From assembly GCF_050753345.1 (NCBI RefSeq), contig NZ_JBLZFX010000013.1:32093-96092 (forward strand): DNA of 64,000 nt. The letters run 5' to 3'. The notes below the pieces were generated by a model that did not search any database, had not been told where the DNA came from, and saw only the letters and a list, made by a program, of their open reading frames with translations. This document shows positions 33,866 through 42,381 of the stretch, one piece after another (the stretch's first letter is position 1; each line of letters begins with the position of its first letter). The translations under genes were made by a program, and so were the position numbers. The stretch is from Alkalinema pantanalense. Its GTDB lineage: Bacteria; Cyanobacteriota; Cyanobacteriia; Leptolyngbyales; Leptolyngbyaceae.

Positions 33866-34218
33866 GAAATCCACCAAGGGACGATCGGGAATACGTTCAG
33901 GACATTCTGGAGCGTATCCAGCGCATTGAAACCTTTGTGGCATCTGGACGCGATGAATTTTTTCAGTCCGTCCTAATTCAAGATGCAGTCATGCGAAACT
34001 TTGAAGTCATCGGAGAAGCAACAAAGCGCCTCTCACACGACTTTAGAGAACAGCACCCTAACGTACCCTGGAAACAAATGGCTGGTTTTCGAGATGTCCT
34101 GATTCATGACTATATGGGACTGCAATTAGAGCAAATCTGGGCAACGATCGAACAATCCCTCCCAACCCTCAGACAACAAATCTTGGAAATCCTTCAAGCG
34201 ACTGATCCATTGCCCTAA
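33862..34218 (+). CDS. hepT: HepT-like HEPN toxin (DUF86)
   Basis: 118 residues, helical. The HEPN RNase motif R-x4-H-x-Y is RDVLIHDY (Arg77, His82, Tyr84), preceded by AVMRNFEVIGEATKRLS, the hallmark of the DUF86 family. It should cleave RNA when not modified. Its start overlaps the mntA-like stop. The pair looks intact. Confidence 0.94.
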   Translation: MRNPPRDDREYVQDILERIQRIETFVASGRDEFFQSVLIQDAVMRNFEVIGEATKRLSHDFREQHPNVPWKQMAGFRDVLIHDYMGLQLEQIWATIEQSLPTLRQQILEILQATDPLP

Positions 34219-34272
34219 ATTTGTGTGAATTGTAATGTTATCCATTGCCATTTAACCTATTTAACTCCATCC

Positions 34273-34638
34273 ATGTTTACATCCGAACAAATCCAGAAAA
34301 TCGCTCAACTGATTCAGCCCAAATTATTTGATCTTCTGCCCCACGAAACTGCAAACTTCATCCAGACAAAACTGACTCAACTCATCGAAAAATCAAATGC
34401 TGGAGAAGCTGTAGAACAAGAAATTCTCGATTTGTTATACGAACAGGAACGTCTTCATCCATATCTTACGCTTGACAGTCTAAAATCATTTGACCCGCTT
34501 CCCGGTAACTCCGCTCCCATCCCCAGTTCTCTCATCTACCGTTGTCCCGACTGTGATTACATCACTGATGTTCCCTTTCTTGGCATGACGCCCGATCCCT
34601 GTCCCAATCACCCCACCACAGTTCTTATTTCCAACTAA
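34273..34638 (+). CDS. Hypothetical protein with C-terminal zinc-ribbon-like motif
   Basis: 121 residues from the ATG at 34273; the frame is open to 34225, but those 16 residues are unlikely. The N-terminal half is helical (FTSEQIQKIAQLIQPKLFDLL and EAVEQEILDLLYEQERLHPYL). The C-terminal half has CPDCDYIT and DPCPNHPTT, a Cys2...Cys-His set that could hold one zinc ion, as in rubredoxin-like or zinc-ribbon tails. It is 54 bp after hepT and 23 bp before a membrane protein gene, so all may be cotranscribed. I do not recognise a family. Confidence 0.65.
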   Translation: MFTSEQIQKIAQLIQPKLFDLLPHETANFIQTKLTQLIEKSNAGEAVEQEILDLLYEQERLHPYLTLDSLKSFDPLPGNSAPIPSSLIYRCPDCDYITDVPFLGMTPDPCPNHPTTVLISN

Positions 34639-34661
34639 CGTTCCATTGGAGTCCGTGCATC

Positions 34662-35606
34662 ATGTCCGCAAAATTCCTTGAAGGCTTAGGTGGAAAACTT
34701 GCAGAACAATGGGTAGCGACCTTATTCACGCCTGCATTTGTATTTTGGTTGGGAGGTGCTCTCGCTTACGTCACCCGCTATGGTTGGGAACCTATCTCCA
34801 AACTATTTCCCGATGCTAAACTCGAAGCTCTACAGATTGCCGTCCTAGCAGGAATTTCTATTCTCATTTACATTTCTGCACTGATTATCCAACGCTTTGA
34901 TGTAGAAATCCTACGCGGACTGGAAGGCTACTGGTACCCCGGCCTCCGCAAGCTCCTGCGCCCCCTCCACGACTACATGACCCAACGCCAGGTCGATCGC
35001 TGGAAAAAACTGAAGGAACGCCGTCAACCTCTCAGCAAAAGCTACCGCGAAAACCCCTCCTCCCTTTCCCGACAAGAACGAGCAGAACTGGTTCGCTGCG
35101 ATCGTGCCCTGCGCCAATTTCCCACGGATGAGACCGACTTTCTCCCCACCCGCCTCGGTAACCTCCTTCGTGCTGCCGAACGCCGCCCCTACGATCGCTA
35201 TGGCTTAGACGCCATCATCTGCTGGCCGCGCCTGTGGCTACTCCTACCCGACAGCGCCAAAAAAGAACTCCAAGATGCCCGCGCCCAAATCAACAACGGC
35301 GTCCGCGTCTTTGCCTGGAGCCTGCTTTTCTTAGTGTGGGGCTATTGGGCTTGGTGGGCAGTTCCCGTAGCGATCGTCTCCGCCGCCTTTGCCTATAGCT
35401 GGATTTGGGACAGCGCAGAACTCTATGGCGACCTGATCGAATCGGTGTTTGACCTGTATCGCGGCTCCCTCTACCAAGCCCTCCGTATCCCCTTACCTGC
35501 AACGGCTGCGGAGGAAAAAGCGATCGGCTTACAAATCACAGAGTATCTCCTCCGGGGAACTGGTCAGCTTGAATTCCTGCCATCACAGAATACAAATCAC
35601 CCATAA
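34662..35606 (+). CDS. Hypothetical membrane protein, partner of the zinc-ribbon gene
   Basis: 314 residues. Membrane segments lie at about 18-36 (PAFVFWLGGALAYVTRYGW), 52-72 (IAVLAGISILIYISALII), and a pair near 210-250 (FAWSLLFLVWGYWAWW and VPVAIVSAAFAYSWIW). A charged region of about 130 residues between the second and third segments is rich in Arg and Lys and likely cytoplasmic. No enzyme motif was found. The tight spacing to the zinc-ribbon gene and the position in a toxin-antitoxin/CHAT island suggest a conflict or stress role, but this is inference. Confidence 0.65.
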   Translation: MSAKFLEGLGGKLAEQWVATLFTPAFVFWLGGALAYVTRYGWEPISKLFPDAKLEALQIAVLAGISILIYISALIIQRFDVEILRGLEGYWYPGLRKLLRPLHDYMTQRQVDRWKKLKERRQPLSKSYRENPSSLSRQERAELVRCDRALRQFPTDETDFLPTRLGNLLRAAERRPYDRYGLDAIICWPRLWLLLPDSAKKELQDARAQINNGVRVFAWSLLFLVWGYWAWWAVPVAIVSAAFAYSWIWDSAELYGDLIESVFDLYRGSLYQALRIPLPATAAEEKAIGLQITEYLLRGTGQLEFLPSQNTNHP

Positions 35607-35802
35607 GGGAAGGCTAAAGCCAGATCATCTCCTATGGTTCAAGCCAGTCCCTCAACCCTAGGGGTGTCTGCACAAAAAAAACTGAGCAATGGATAAATCT
35701 CTGTTGCAAATCTTTGCAGATGCTTAGGTAGACAGAACTTTGATTGCATAGTACTCTTGTTCTATTCTGATGTCGGATTGATCATGATGGAGGAACAATC
35801 TC

Positions 35803-36183
35803 ATGGCAAATAATCCTGTTGCCTGGTTTGAAATCTACGTAGACGATTTAGCGAGGGCCAAGCAATTTTACGAATCCGTGCTGAGTGTGCAGTTGGATGT
35901 CCTGAGTGACCCCAACGATACCAGCATCGAAATGTTGTCCTTTCCATCCAATATGGAACAGTATGGTGCTAGCGGTGCCCTGGTCAAAATGGAAGGCTGT
36001 ACAGCGGGTGGCAATGGCACTTTGATTTATTTTGCCTGTGCAGATTGTGCCGTCGAAGAATCGAAAGTCGAAGCAGCAGGTGGGCACATTCACAAGCCTA
36101 AAATGTCCATTGGCCAATATGGCTTCATTTCTCTAGCTGTAGATTCCGAAGGCAACCTGTTTGGCTTGCACTCTATGAAATAG
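35803..36183 (+). CDS. VOC-superfamily protein (glyoxalase-like)
   Basis: 126 residues with the vicinal oxygen chelate pattern. The first half starts WFEIYVDDLARAKQFYESVL, and the second half has AAGGHIHKPKMSIGQYGFISLAVDSEGNLFGLHS. GGAGG lies upstream of the ATG. Similar proteins are annotated as glyoxalase/bleomycin resistance-like; the actual substrate is unknown. A second VOC gene follows 110 bp downstream on the same strand. Confidence 0.88.
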   Translation: MANNPVAWFEIYVDDLARAKQFYESVLSVQLDVLSDPNDTSIEMLSFPSNMEQYGASGALVKMEGCTAGGNGTLIYFACADCAVEESKVEAAGGHIHKPKMSIGQYGFISLAVDSEGNLFGLHSMK

Positions 36184-36293
36184 CTGAAAGCGACCATTCA
36201 AAAACATCATTGCAGACTTGATTAGCGCAGACATCAACCAGCACCATGCAACCCACCGCGAATTATTCAACCTAAACCCAACGGAGCAGTACC

Positions 36294-36779
36294 ATGATAC
36301 CGATCGCGAAAAACAGAATTTGCCTGTGGTATGACGGAAGCGCCGAGGAAGCCGCACAGTTTTACGCCGCTACCTTTCCAGACTCATCCGTTGAAGCCGT
36401 GTACCGCGCACCAGGGGATTTTCCCTCGGGGAAGGAAGGGGATGTCTTAACCGTGATGTTTACTGTGATGGGTATTCCCTGCCTCGGTCTCAATGGTGGC
36501 CCTACGTTCCAACATAACGAAGCCTTTTCCTTTCAGATCGCAACCGCTGACCAAGTCGAAACCGATCGCTATTGGAACGCGATCGTGGGTCATGGGGGAC
36601 AAGAAAGTGCCTGTGGTTGGTGCAAGGACAAGTGGGGTCTGTCGTGGCAGATCACGCCGCTGGCACTGACGGAAGCGATTACCGATGCCAATCCGGCTGC
36701 CGCCAAACGGGCATTCAATGCCATGATGACGATGGGGAAAATTGACATTGCTGCGATCGAGGCAGCACACCAGGGCTAA
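36294..36779 (+). CDS. PhnB-like VOC protein
   Basis: 161 residues of the PhnB/3-demethylubiquinone-methyltransferase-like VOC family: NRICLWYDGSAEEAAQFYAA at the start, then GIPCLGLNGGPTFQHNEAFS, and CGWCKDKWGLSWQITP in the second half, followed by the usual FNAMMTMGKIDIAAIEAA ending. Family members rarely have a proven activity. It is probably in one transcription unit with the preceding VOC gene. Confidence 0.88.
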   Translation: MIPIAKNRICLWYDGSAEEAAQFYAATFPDSSVEAVYRAPGDFPSGKEGDVLTVMFTVMGIPCLGLNGGPTFQHNEAFSFQIATADQVETDRYWNAIVGHGGQESACGWCKDKWGLSWQITPLALTEAITDANPAAAKRAFNAMMTMGKIDIAAIEAAHQG

Positions 36780-36954
36780 GGTACGCGCGATAGCACGGTT
36801 TGTGTTTTGGAAGCTCCGATGGAATCCCCAATTCCAGTGCCTGATTTTGCTAGTGCGGTGCAGCTTACGGTGGGTCAAATTTTCGGTTGGCTAGGGGACT
36901 AAAAATCGGCAGCATCGATCGCTTTGCCAAGTTGCTTCGATTTGCTCCCAGGTT

Positions 36955-37992
36955 TTACAAATGCACGCCCTTCAAATTCGCCCGTGGATCGGTCTTCCGA
37001 TTCGCCCGAATTGTTTCATAGGCTTCCCGTTCGATCGGGCTAATTTCCTTCGGTGCAGAAATGACCACCTTCACCATCTGATCGCCTCGATTGCCCTTGG
37101 GATCTTTCCAACCCTTGCCCCGCAATCGCAACGTCTGTCCCGATCGAATCCCCGCTGGCACATTCACCGTCACCAATCCATCCGGCGTCGGGACTTCCAC
37201 CTGCGTCCCTAGCACCGCCTCATCCGGCGCGATCGGAACCTCACAGGACAGTTGCTCCCCCTCTAAATTAAAAAATGGATGGGCAATCAATTCCACAATC
37301 AAATATAGATCGCCCCGCTGGCTCGTGTAATGGGGACTAAAATTTCCCTTCCCCCTCACCCGAATTTTGCTACCGGGTTTGGCTCCAGCGGGAATATTGA
37401 CCGTAATCACTTCATTGCCCACGCTCAGCCGCTTTTGCACGCCGTTGAACGCCTCAGCAAAGGTGAGGGTTAGTTTCGCCTCGGTATCCAGGTTTGCACC
37501 CCCAGAGGGCGTACTGGCACTGGTACTGTAGCCGCCAGCCCCCCCAGGTTGCCGAAATCCGCCGAAGGGATCCGCCGATCGGCTATTCCCATCCCCCCCC
37601 GGACTGCTGCTACCCATGCGTCCCAAGAGATCATTGATAAACTCTTCAAAGTTATTGAAGCGACCAAACTCGAACTCATCAAAATCTACATTGGAATTGC
37701 TGTAGCCACCACTATAGCCACCACTGTAGCCACCGGGCGCACCCGTCCCCACCTTATTCCAGTACTGCCCAAACTGGTCGTATTTCTTGCGCTTATCCGC
37801 ATCGGACAGGACTTCATAGGCTTCGTTGACCTCCTTGAAGCGCTCTTCCGCCGCCTTGTCACCGGGATTAACATCGGGATGATATTTCCGCGCCAGTTGA
37901 CGAAATGCCTTCTTGATATCGTCGGCACTCGCCCCCTTGCTAACACCCAGTACGCTGTAGTAGTCCTTGAATCCAGCAGCAGCCACGCCCAC
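36955..37992 (-). CDS. DnaJ-like co-chaperone, class B (CbpA/DnaJ without zinc fingers)
   Basis: 345 residues. The J domain spans about 8-72 with HPD in ARKYHPDVNPGD. A Gly/Ser/Asn-rich linker spans about 85-165 and includes a short GGYSGGYSGGYS repeat. Two C-terminal substrate-binding beta domains follow (LTLTFAEAFNGVQKRLSVG, then VNVPAGIRSGQTLRLRGKG). The CxxCxGxG zinc fingers of class A DnaJ are absent. It should stimulate DnaK ATPase activity and deliver clients. No dnaK or grpE is adjacent. Confidence 0.93.
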   Translation of the reverse strand: MGVAAAGFKDYYSVLGVSKGASADDIKKAFRQLARKYHPDVNPGDKAAEERFKEVNEAYEVLSDADKRKKYDQFGQYWNKVGTGAPGGYSGGYSGGYSNSNVDFDEFEFGRFNNFEEFINDLLGRMGSSSPGGDGNSRSADPFGGFRQPGGAGGYSTSASTPSGGANLDTEAKLTLTFAEAFNGVQKRLSVGNEVITVNIPAGAKPGSKIRVRGKGNFSPHYTSQRGDLYLIVELIAHPFFNLEGEQLSCEVPIAPDEAVLGTQVEVPTPDGLVTVNVPAGIRSGQTLRLRGKGWKDPKGNRGDQMVKVVISAPKEISPIEREAYETIRANRKTDPRANLKGVHL

Positions 37993-38153
37993 TCTCCTCC
38001 TGATACCTGTCTCTATAATGCCCTGAGGTCAGGATTTCGGGCAGGTGAGAATGTCCGAACTTAAGCGAAAGGTTGCTGCAAGTTGCTAGGTCTACCCGCA
38101 TTCTTCTATTTTCTACTGCATCTAGCCGCTTCATCCTGCGTAAACCCCGATCG

Positions 38154-38795
38154 CTAGAATCGCTGCGCTAGAATTTTGCGGATATTAGGAAGGGCGGCTT
38201 CAATGGCTGCTGGTTGCACCATGGTTTGCTGCCAACTTTCCCGCTGGGCCAGTCGCTCTGCCCAAGCCTGCAAGTGTGGATAGTTTTCTAGCGGTAGGGA
38301 AGACACTAAAGTTCCCGCCACCACTTCTGCCAAGGTAAATTGTTCTTTGACAAAGTAGATCTGTCCATTCAGCAATTCTTCCAAAAATTGCAAGATACTC
38401 GCGACTCGTTGTTGAGCAAATTCCAGTTTCCAGGGTTCAACCTCCAAGCCAACTAGGACACGGGTTAGAGGAATGGTCATAGGTTGAAGTTCAATCACCG
38501 TAATCGTTTCAATCATTCGCACAACCGCGATCGCTTCGGGGTCGATCGGCATTAACGGTAGGGTTGGATACTTTGCCTCTAGATAATCCAAAATCGCCAA
38601 GGATTCAACAACGCGAAACCCATTGTCTACGATGGCAGGAATGCGTTGTAGGGGATTAATGGCTGTGAAATCGCTGTGCAATTGATCCCCATCCAAATTT
38701 ACCAGGATCGGTTCAAAAGCAATTTGCTTTTCTAGCAATGCAACCCAGACTCGACGGGCATTCACAGAGATGGGATGGTAATAAAACTTGAGCAT
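38154..38795 (-). CDS. Glutathione S-transferase family protein
   Basis: 213 residues. The N-terminal thioredoxin-like domain has the Ser/Asn-type active-site start (YHPISVNARRVWVALLEK) and the cis-proline/glutathione segment RIPAIVDNGFRVVESLAILDYLE. The C-terminal all-helical domain follows, with EQFTLAEVVAGTLVSSLPL. The substrate is unknown. Confidence 0.9.
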   Translation of the reverse strand: MLKFYYHPISVNARRVWVALLEKQIAFEPILVNLDGDQLHSDFTAINPLQRIPAIVDNGFRVVESLAILDYLEAKYPTLPLMPIDPEAIAVVRMIETITVIELQPMTIPLTRVLVGLEVEPWKLEFAQQRVASILQFLEELLNGQIYFVKEQFTLAEVVAGTLVSSLPLENYPHLQAWAERLAQRESWQQTMVQPAAIEAALPNIRKILAQRF

Positions 38796-38998
38796 AAAAC
38801 TCCAGCCTCAACAGGACACCTTCACCAATTCCCTTGACGATAACATGACCGCGATCTAGGTTATCTATTCAATAGTCTTGCCCTGTGGATTTGGGCCTCT
38901 TATGTTTCCAACGATTTCTGAATTCTGTACTTTTCTCAACTTACATTCCTCTAGTGCAAAGTCAGATGGCTTAAGGCTGAGTTGTGCTGGATACACAA

Positions 38999-39046
38999 TA
39001 TGTACTGGCCCAATTATGTACTGGCCCAATTATGTACTGGCCCAAT
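38999..39046. repeat. 16-bp tandem repeat, three perfect copies
   Basis: TATGTACTGGCCCAAT is repeated at 38999-39014, 39015-39030 and 39031-39046 without mismatch, just after the 3' end of trmFO. Confidence 0.95.
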
Positions 39047-39071
39047 ATTGAATGGCCATAATAGATCGACC

Positions 39072-40490
39072 TCAAGTGGATAGGGCAGCAGTCCCGCAAT
39101 TGGTTTCAATAATCTGATTTGCTCGCATCCAGGTTTCTAGGTCTGCAAAAGACCGATCGCGATAGATTCCATAGCGCTCCTGCTTATTACGAATCTTTTG
39201 GGGCAGGGTCGGCAGAATGCCGAAATTCGGGGGCATCGGTTGGAAATGCTTGGGCGAGGCGGAACTGATGAAGTCAAACAATGCGCCCATCATCGTTGTC
39301 GTTGGCAAAACTAAGGGATCGCGTCCGAGGGTAACCCGCGCCGCATTCGTTCCCGCCAGCCAGCCTCCTGCCGTTGCTGCGGTGTAGCCTTCCGTGCCGC
39401 TCAGTTGTCCCGCCGCCAATAGCGTTGCCCGTTGCTTAAATTGCAGCGTTGCTTTCAGCAATTCCGGCGAATTAATAAACGTATTACGATGCATGACACC
39501 CATGCGAACAAATTCTGCATTCTCCAAACCAGGAATCATACGGAACACCCGAGCTTGCTCCCCCCAACGCAGATTCGTCTGGAAACCCACCATATTCCAC
39601 AACTGCCCTGCCTTATCTTCCTGGCGCAACTGCACCACCGCGTAGGGTCGCTTCGTTTTGTTTTCCGGATCCCGGAAATCCCCTAGCCGCGCATCAAATA
39701 AGCCCACGGGCTTTAGCGGGCCGTAGCGCATCGTATCTTCCCCCCGCCGCGCCATTTCTTCGATCGGTAAACAAGCCTCAAAAAACTTGGCCGTTTCCCG
39801 TTCAAAGTCCTTCAGTTCCGCCTGTTCCGCCTCACACAGAGCTGTCCAGAACGCCAAGTATTGCTCCCGATTCATGGGGCAGTTCAAATAGGCCGCTTCC
39901 CCCCGATCGTAGCGCGAAGCCAAAAACGCAACGTCAAAGTTAATCGATTCTCCCACGACGATCGGACTGGCCGCATCAAAGAAACTCATGTATTCCATCC
40001 CTGTGAAGCGATGGAGATTCTCCGCTAAAGCATCGGTGGTCAGCGGCCCCGTCGTCAGGACAACCACGCCATCGGAGGGAATCGCATCCACGGCTTCGCG
40101 GCGTAGTTCGATCAGGGGATGTTCTGCCAACGTGCGGGTTAAATCTTCGCTAAAGACTGCTCGATCGACGGCCAGGGCTCCCCCTGCTGGAACCTGGTGT
40201 TCATCGGCCTTGGCAATCACGATCGACCCCAGCCGCCGCAACTCTTCATGCAATAACCCCGACGCGCGATCTGTAGCCTGTGCCCCAAAGGAGTTGCTAC
40301 AAACCAGTTCAGCCAGATGCTCGCTATGGTGAGCGGGACTTTTCTGCAAGGGGCGCATTTCATGCAGAATGACAGGAACTCCAGCCTGGGCGATTTGCCA
40401 AGCCGCTTCGGTGCCAGCCAGTCCACCCCCAATCACATGGACAGGATCTGGCTGTTCAGAAAATAGCTGTCCGGGGAATTGCGTCGTCAT
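39072..40490 (-). CDS. trmFO: Folate-dependent tRNA uridine-54 methyltransferase TrmFO
   Basis: 472 residues. The N-terminal FAD site is VHVIGGGLAGTEAAWQIA (about 18-35), followed by LVCSNSFGAQATDRASGLL with the conserved Cys, and GPLTTDALAENLHRFTG. The C-terminal part contains LLAAGQLSGTEGYTAATAGG. The enzyme makes ribothymidine at position 54 of the tRNA T-loop using methylene-tetrahydrofolate and FADH2. It is monocistronic here. Confidence 0.96.
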   Translation of the reverse strand: MTTQFPGQLFSEQPDPVHVIGGGLAGTEAAWQIAQAGVPVILHEMRPLQKSPAHHSEHLAELVCSNSFGAQATDRASGLLHEELRRLGSIVIAKADEHQVPAGGALAVDRAVFSEDLTRTLAEHPLIELRREAVDAIPSDGVVVLTTGPLTTDALAENLHRFTGMEYMSFFDAASPIVVGESINFDVAFLASRYDRGEAAYLNCPMNREQYLAFWTALCEAEQAELKDFERETAKFFEACLPIEEMARRGEDTMRYGPLKPVGLFDARLGDFRDPENKTKRPYAVVQLRQEDKAGQLWNMVGFQTNLRWGEQARVFRMIPGLENAEFVRMGVMHRNTFINSPELLKATLQFKQRATLLAAGQLSGTEGYTAATAGGWLAGTNAARVTLGRDPLVLPTTTMMGALFDFISSASPKHFQPMPPNFGILPTLPQKIRNKQERYGIYRDRSFADLETWMRANQIIETNCGTAALST

Positions 40491-40590
40491 GGTGCCTAGG
40501 TTGCCTACGGTTTGCTAGAAAGTCCTTTTCTAGGATACGGCAGGCGATCGCGAAATCGCTGGAGAAGACCCATCAATTCCCCGAAAAATC

Positions 40591-40616
40591 AAAAAAGGTT
40601 CCCCTTACGGAGAACC
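40591..40616 (-). terminator. Terminator of the fasciclin gene
   Basis: On the minus strand GGTTCTCC (40616-40609) pairs with GGGGAACC (40604-40597, one G-T pair) across a 4-nt loop, followed by six T residues. A-runs on both sides could let it work in both directions. Confidence 0.8.
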
Positions 40617-40693
40617 AAAAATCAGGAATGTCAGGAATGTAAGAATGTCAGGTTTCGTAATGTCTCAATCACGAACGCCTCGATCGGAAAAGA

Positions 40694-41512
40694 CTAGGGT
40701 TTAGTCACAGGCGTTGCGGGAGCTGCTTTGGAATCTGGGCTCACTCCAGGCATGGTGGTGTTTTCAGACTTCTTCGTCGATGAATAGGGTTTAGGTTTAG
40801 CAGCAGTCAGATCCTTAGGTGGCAGGATTACCTTATCGATCGCATGGATGACTCCATTGCTAGCTTTGATGTCTGTGGTGGTCACCTTCGCATTATTGAC
40901 CATAACACCCTTGGCATCAACCTTGAGCGTAATTGGCTGGCCTTCTACCGATTGCACTTGGCCTGATTTTAGGGTCTCAGACATCCCAATCCCCGAAACC
41001 ACATGGTAAGTGAGTAACTGGATCAGTTTCTGTTTATTTTCGGGTTTCAGCAACTTTTCCACCGTGCCCTTCGGCAGGGCTGCAAAAGCTGCATCGGTGG
41101 GTGCAAAGACGGTATAGGGGCCTTCCGCAGACAGGGTTTCGGTTAAGCCTGCGGCCTGAATTGCTGCCGTCAGAGTTTTGAACGACTCATTGCTACCCGC
41201 CACATCCACGATCGTTTTGGGCATTTCGGTCGTTTTGGGCATGTCCTCGGTGGGCGGCGTTAAGGGTTCTGCCGAGGTACCAGGAGCCGGAACTTCCTTT
41301 TGGGTTGCTTCTGGGGTCGCAGTGGTGGCAGCCGGAGTAGTGGAAGCTGGGGCAGCGGGTGCTGCTGAAGCCGGAGCTTCCGTCGTCCCTGCTGGCGTTT
41401 TGGTAGTCGTAGGAACTGCTTGACTGGGCATGGCATGGATGGAACTAGCCAACAATCCTGCACCCATCAAACCAATGACTTGAGCAAACTGAGTGTAATG
41501 TAAGCGACTCAT
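40694..41512 (-). CDS. Secreted fasciclin (FAS1) domain protein
   Basis: About 272 residues from the ATG at 41512, which has a GGAGG about ten bases upstream; the longer frame to 41563 lacks one. A Sec-type signal peptide (FAQVIGLMGAGLLASSIHAMPSQA) is followed by an Ala/Pro/Thr-rich linker of about 70 residues. One FAS1 domain follows (about 100-235), with ETLSAEGPYTVFAPTDAAFAAL and LTYHVVSGIGMSETLKSG. The Lys/Thr-rich tail could be surface-exposed. FAS1 domains mediate adhesion or matrix contact. Confidence 0.92.
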   Translation of the reverse strand: MSRLHYTQFAQVIGLMGAGLLASSIHAMPSQAVPTTTKTPAGTTEAPASAAPAAPASTTPAATTATPEATQKEVPAPGTSAEPLTPPTEDMPKTTEMPKTIVDVAGSNESFKTLTAAIQAAGLTETLSAEGPYTVFAPTDAAFAALPKGTVEKLLKPENKQKLIQLLTYHVVSGIGMSETLKSGQVQSVEGQPITLKVDAKGVMVNNAKVTTTDIKASNGVIHAIDKVILPPKDLTAAKPKPYSSTKKSENTTMPGVSPDSKAAPATPVTKP

Positions 41513-41563
41513 CGTTCTTAACCTCCGCTGATAAAACTTAGGAGTTGTGCAACGAACCGTCAC

Positions 41564-41870
41564 ATCCTATCGAAGGCAATGCATTTTGACAAATCTAGAA
41601 ATGCTAAATCAGTTTGTAAATCTAGGTTTGAAGCGATCGGGGCTAGAGAAGACATTGACAATTTTGCTAGGGTTCCCTTGGAAATCTGATCTCTATCCCA
41701 GGGTAGAGGGGCAAAGGGGGGGTAGAGTAGGGTCTATGGCATTTTGGCAACACCTGACGGGGACTGGGCTGGCGGCAAATGCCGATCGCCACAGAAAATT
41801 ACGATCGGGACTTTAGCCTATGTCTCTGGGTAGATATCCCGGTCAAACTTGAATCCTAGAACCCTTTGAC
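41564..41870. other. Spacer with a G-rich tract; no gene supported
   Basis: About 300 bp between the fasciclin gene and the terminator of the tRNA gene. At 41701-41732 four G-tracts of at least three bases (one of seven) occur in 32 bp, a quadruplex-like pattern on the plus strand. The open frames that cross it have no protein features. Confidence 0.5.
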
Positions 41871-41911
41871 AAAAAAAATGCGTAGAGGCCGCGATCTCCC
41901 CTACGCATTTT
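41871..41911 (-). terminator. Terminator of the intron-containing tRNA-Arg gene
   Basis: AAAATGCGTAG (41875-41885) pairs perfectly with CTACGCATTTT (41901-41911); on the minus strand the stem is followed by a run of eight T residues ending at 41871. It stands 15 bp downstream of the mature tRNA 3' end. Confidence 0.85.
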
Positions 41912-41926
41912 GAGTGAAATATATAA

Positions 41927-42256
41927 CGGGACTGGCGCGAATCGAACGCGCGGCCCAGCGCTTCAGATTGGTGCGAGTTTCCCCACTCTCTGGACTATAC
42001 CTTCACCCTAGATAATCTATCCGTAGGTGGTAGCCGTCTAGTCTCTACACCTTCTCAAATAGATCTAACTGGTAGTCTATGTGAGCTTGGCTCGGTATTG
42101 CCATGGAATGCAGTAATCGTGGTCGTTAGAAGTTTGGCCACTATTACCTCACTCTTTAGGTTTCACCGAATTTGACTACGTTCAGCTATGGAGTTTCCCC
42201 CATAGTGCCCAATCAAATTAGGAGGCGCTTGCTCTATCCTACTGAGCTACAGCCCC
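41927..42256 (-). tRNA. tRNA-Arg(CCU), interrupted by a group I intron
   Basis: Exon 1 is 42256-42220 (37 nt) and exon 2 is 41963-41927 (37 nt). Joined, they give a normal cloverleaf: acceptor GGGGCTG/CAGTCCC, D-arm GCTC/GAGC, anticodon stem AGCGC/GCGCT around the loop CTCCTAA (anticodon CCU), T-arm GCGCGTTCGATTCGCGC, discriminator G. CCA is not encoded. The intron splits the gene after U36, the last anticodon base, and must be removed before the tRNA can work. This tRNA reads the codon AGG. Confidence 0.93.
41964..42219 (-). ncRNA. Group I self-splicing intron in tRNA-Arg(CCU), 256 nt
   Basis: Features on the minus strand: the upstream exon ends in T and the intron ends in G (41964), as group I splicing requires. 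A P/Q-like segment reads GGCAATACCGAGCCAAGC (about 42106-42089), close to that of cyanobacterial tRNA-Leu(UAA) introns. An S-like segment reads AAGGTATAGTCC (about 42006-41995). The intron has no room for, and no frame of, a homing endonuclease. Group I introns at this tRNA are known from some bacteria. Confidence 0.88.
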
Positions 42257-42381
42257 ATGGAAGTTTGTTCAACAACCTCCTCAGAAATTATAGCAGCGCA
42301 ATTCTGAGATGGGTACGATCGTCCCCGCTCATGTCACACTGGATACTTGTTAGGTTTCTTTACATTTCCGTGGGAGTAGGG

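Noticed and set aside
42172..42381. Upstream part of the long SbtA frame (70 extra codons)
   Set aside because: It is the antisense of the tRNA-Arg gene and its intron. The true start with ribosome-binding site is at 42382.
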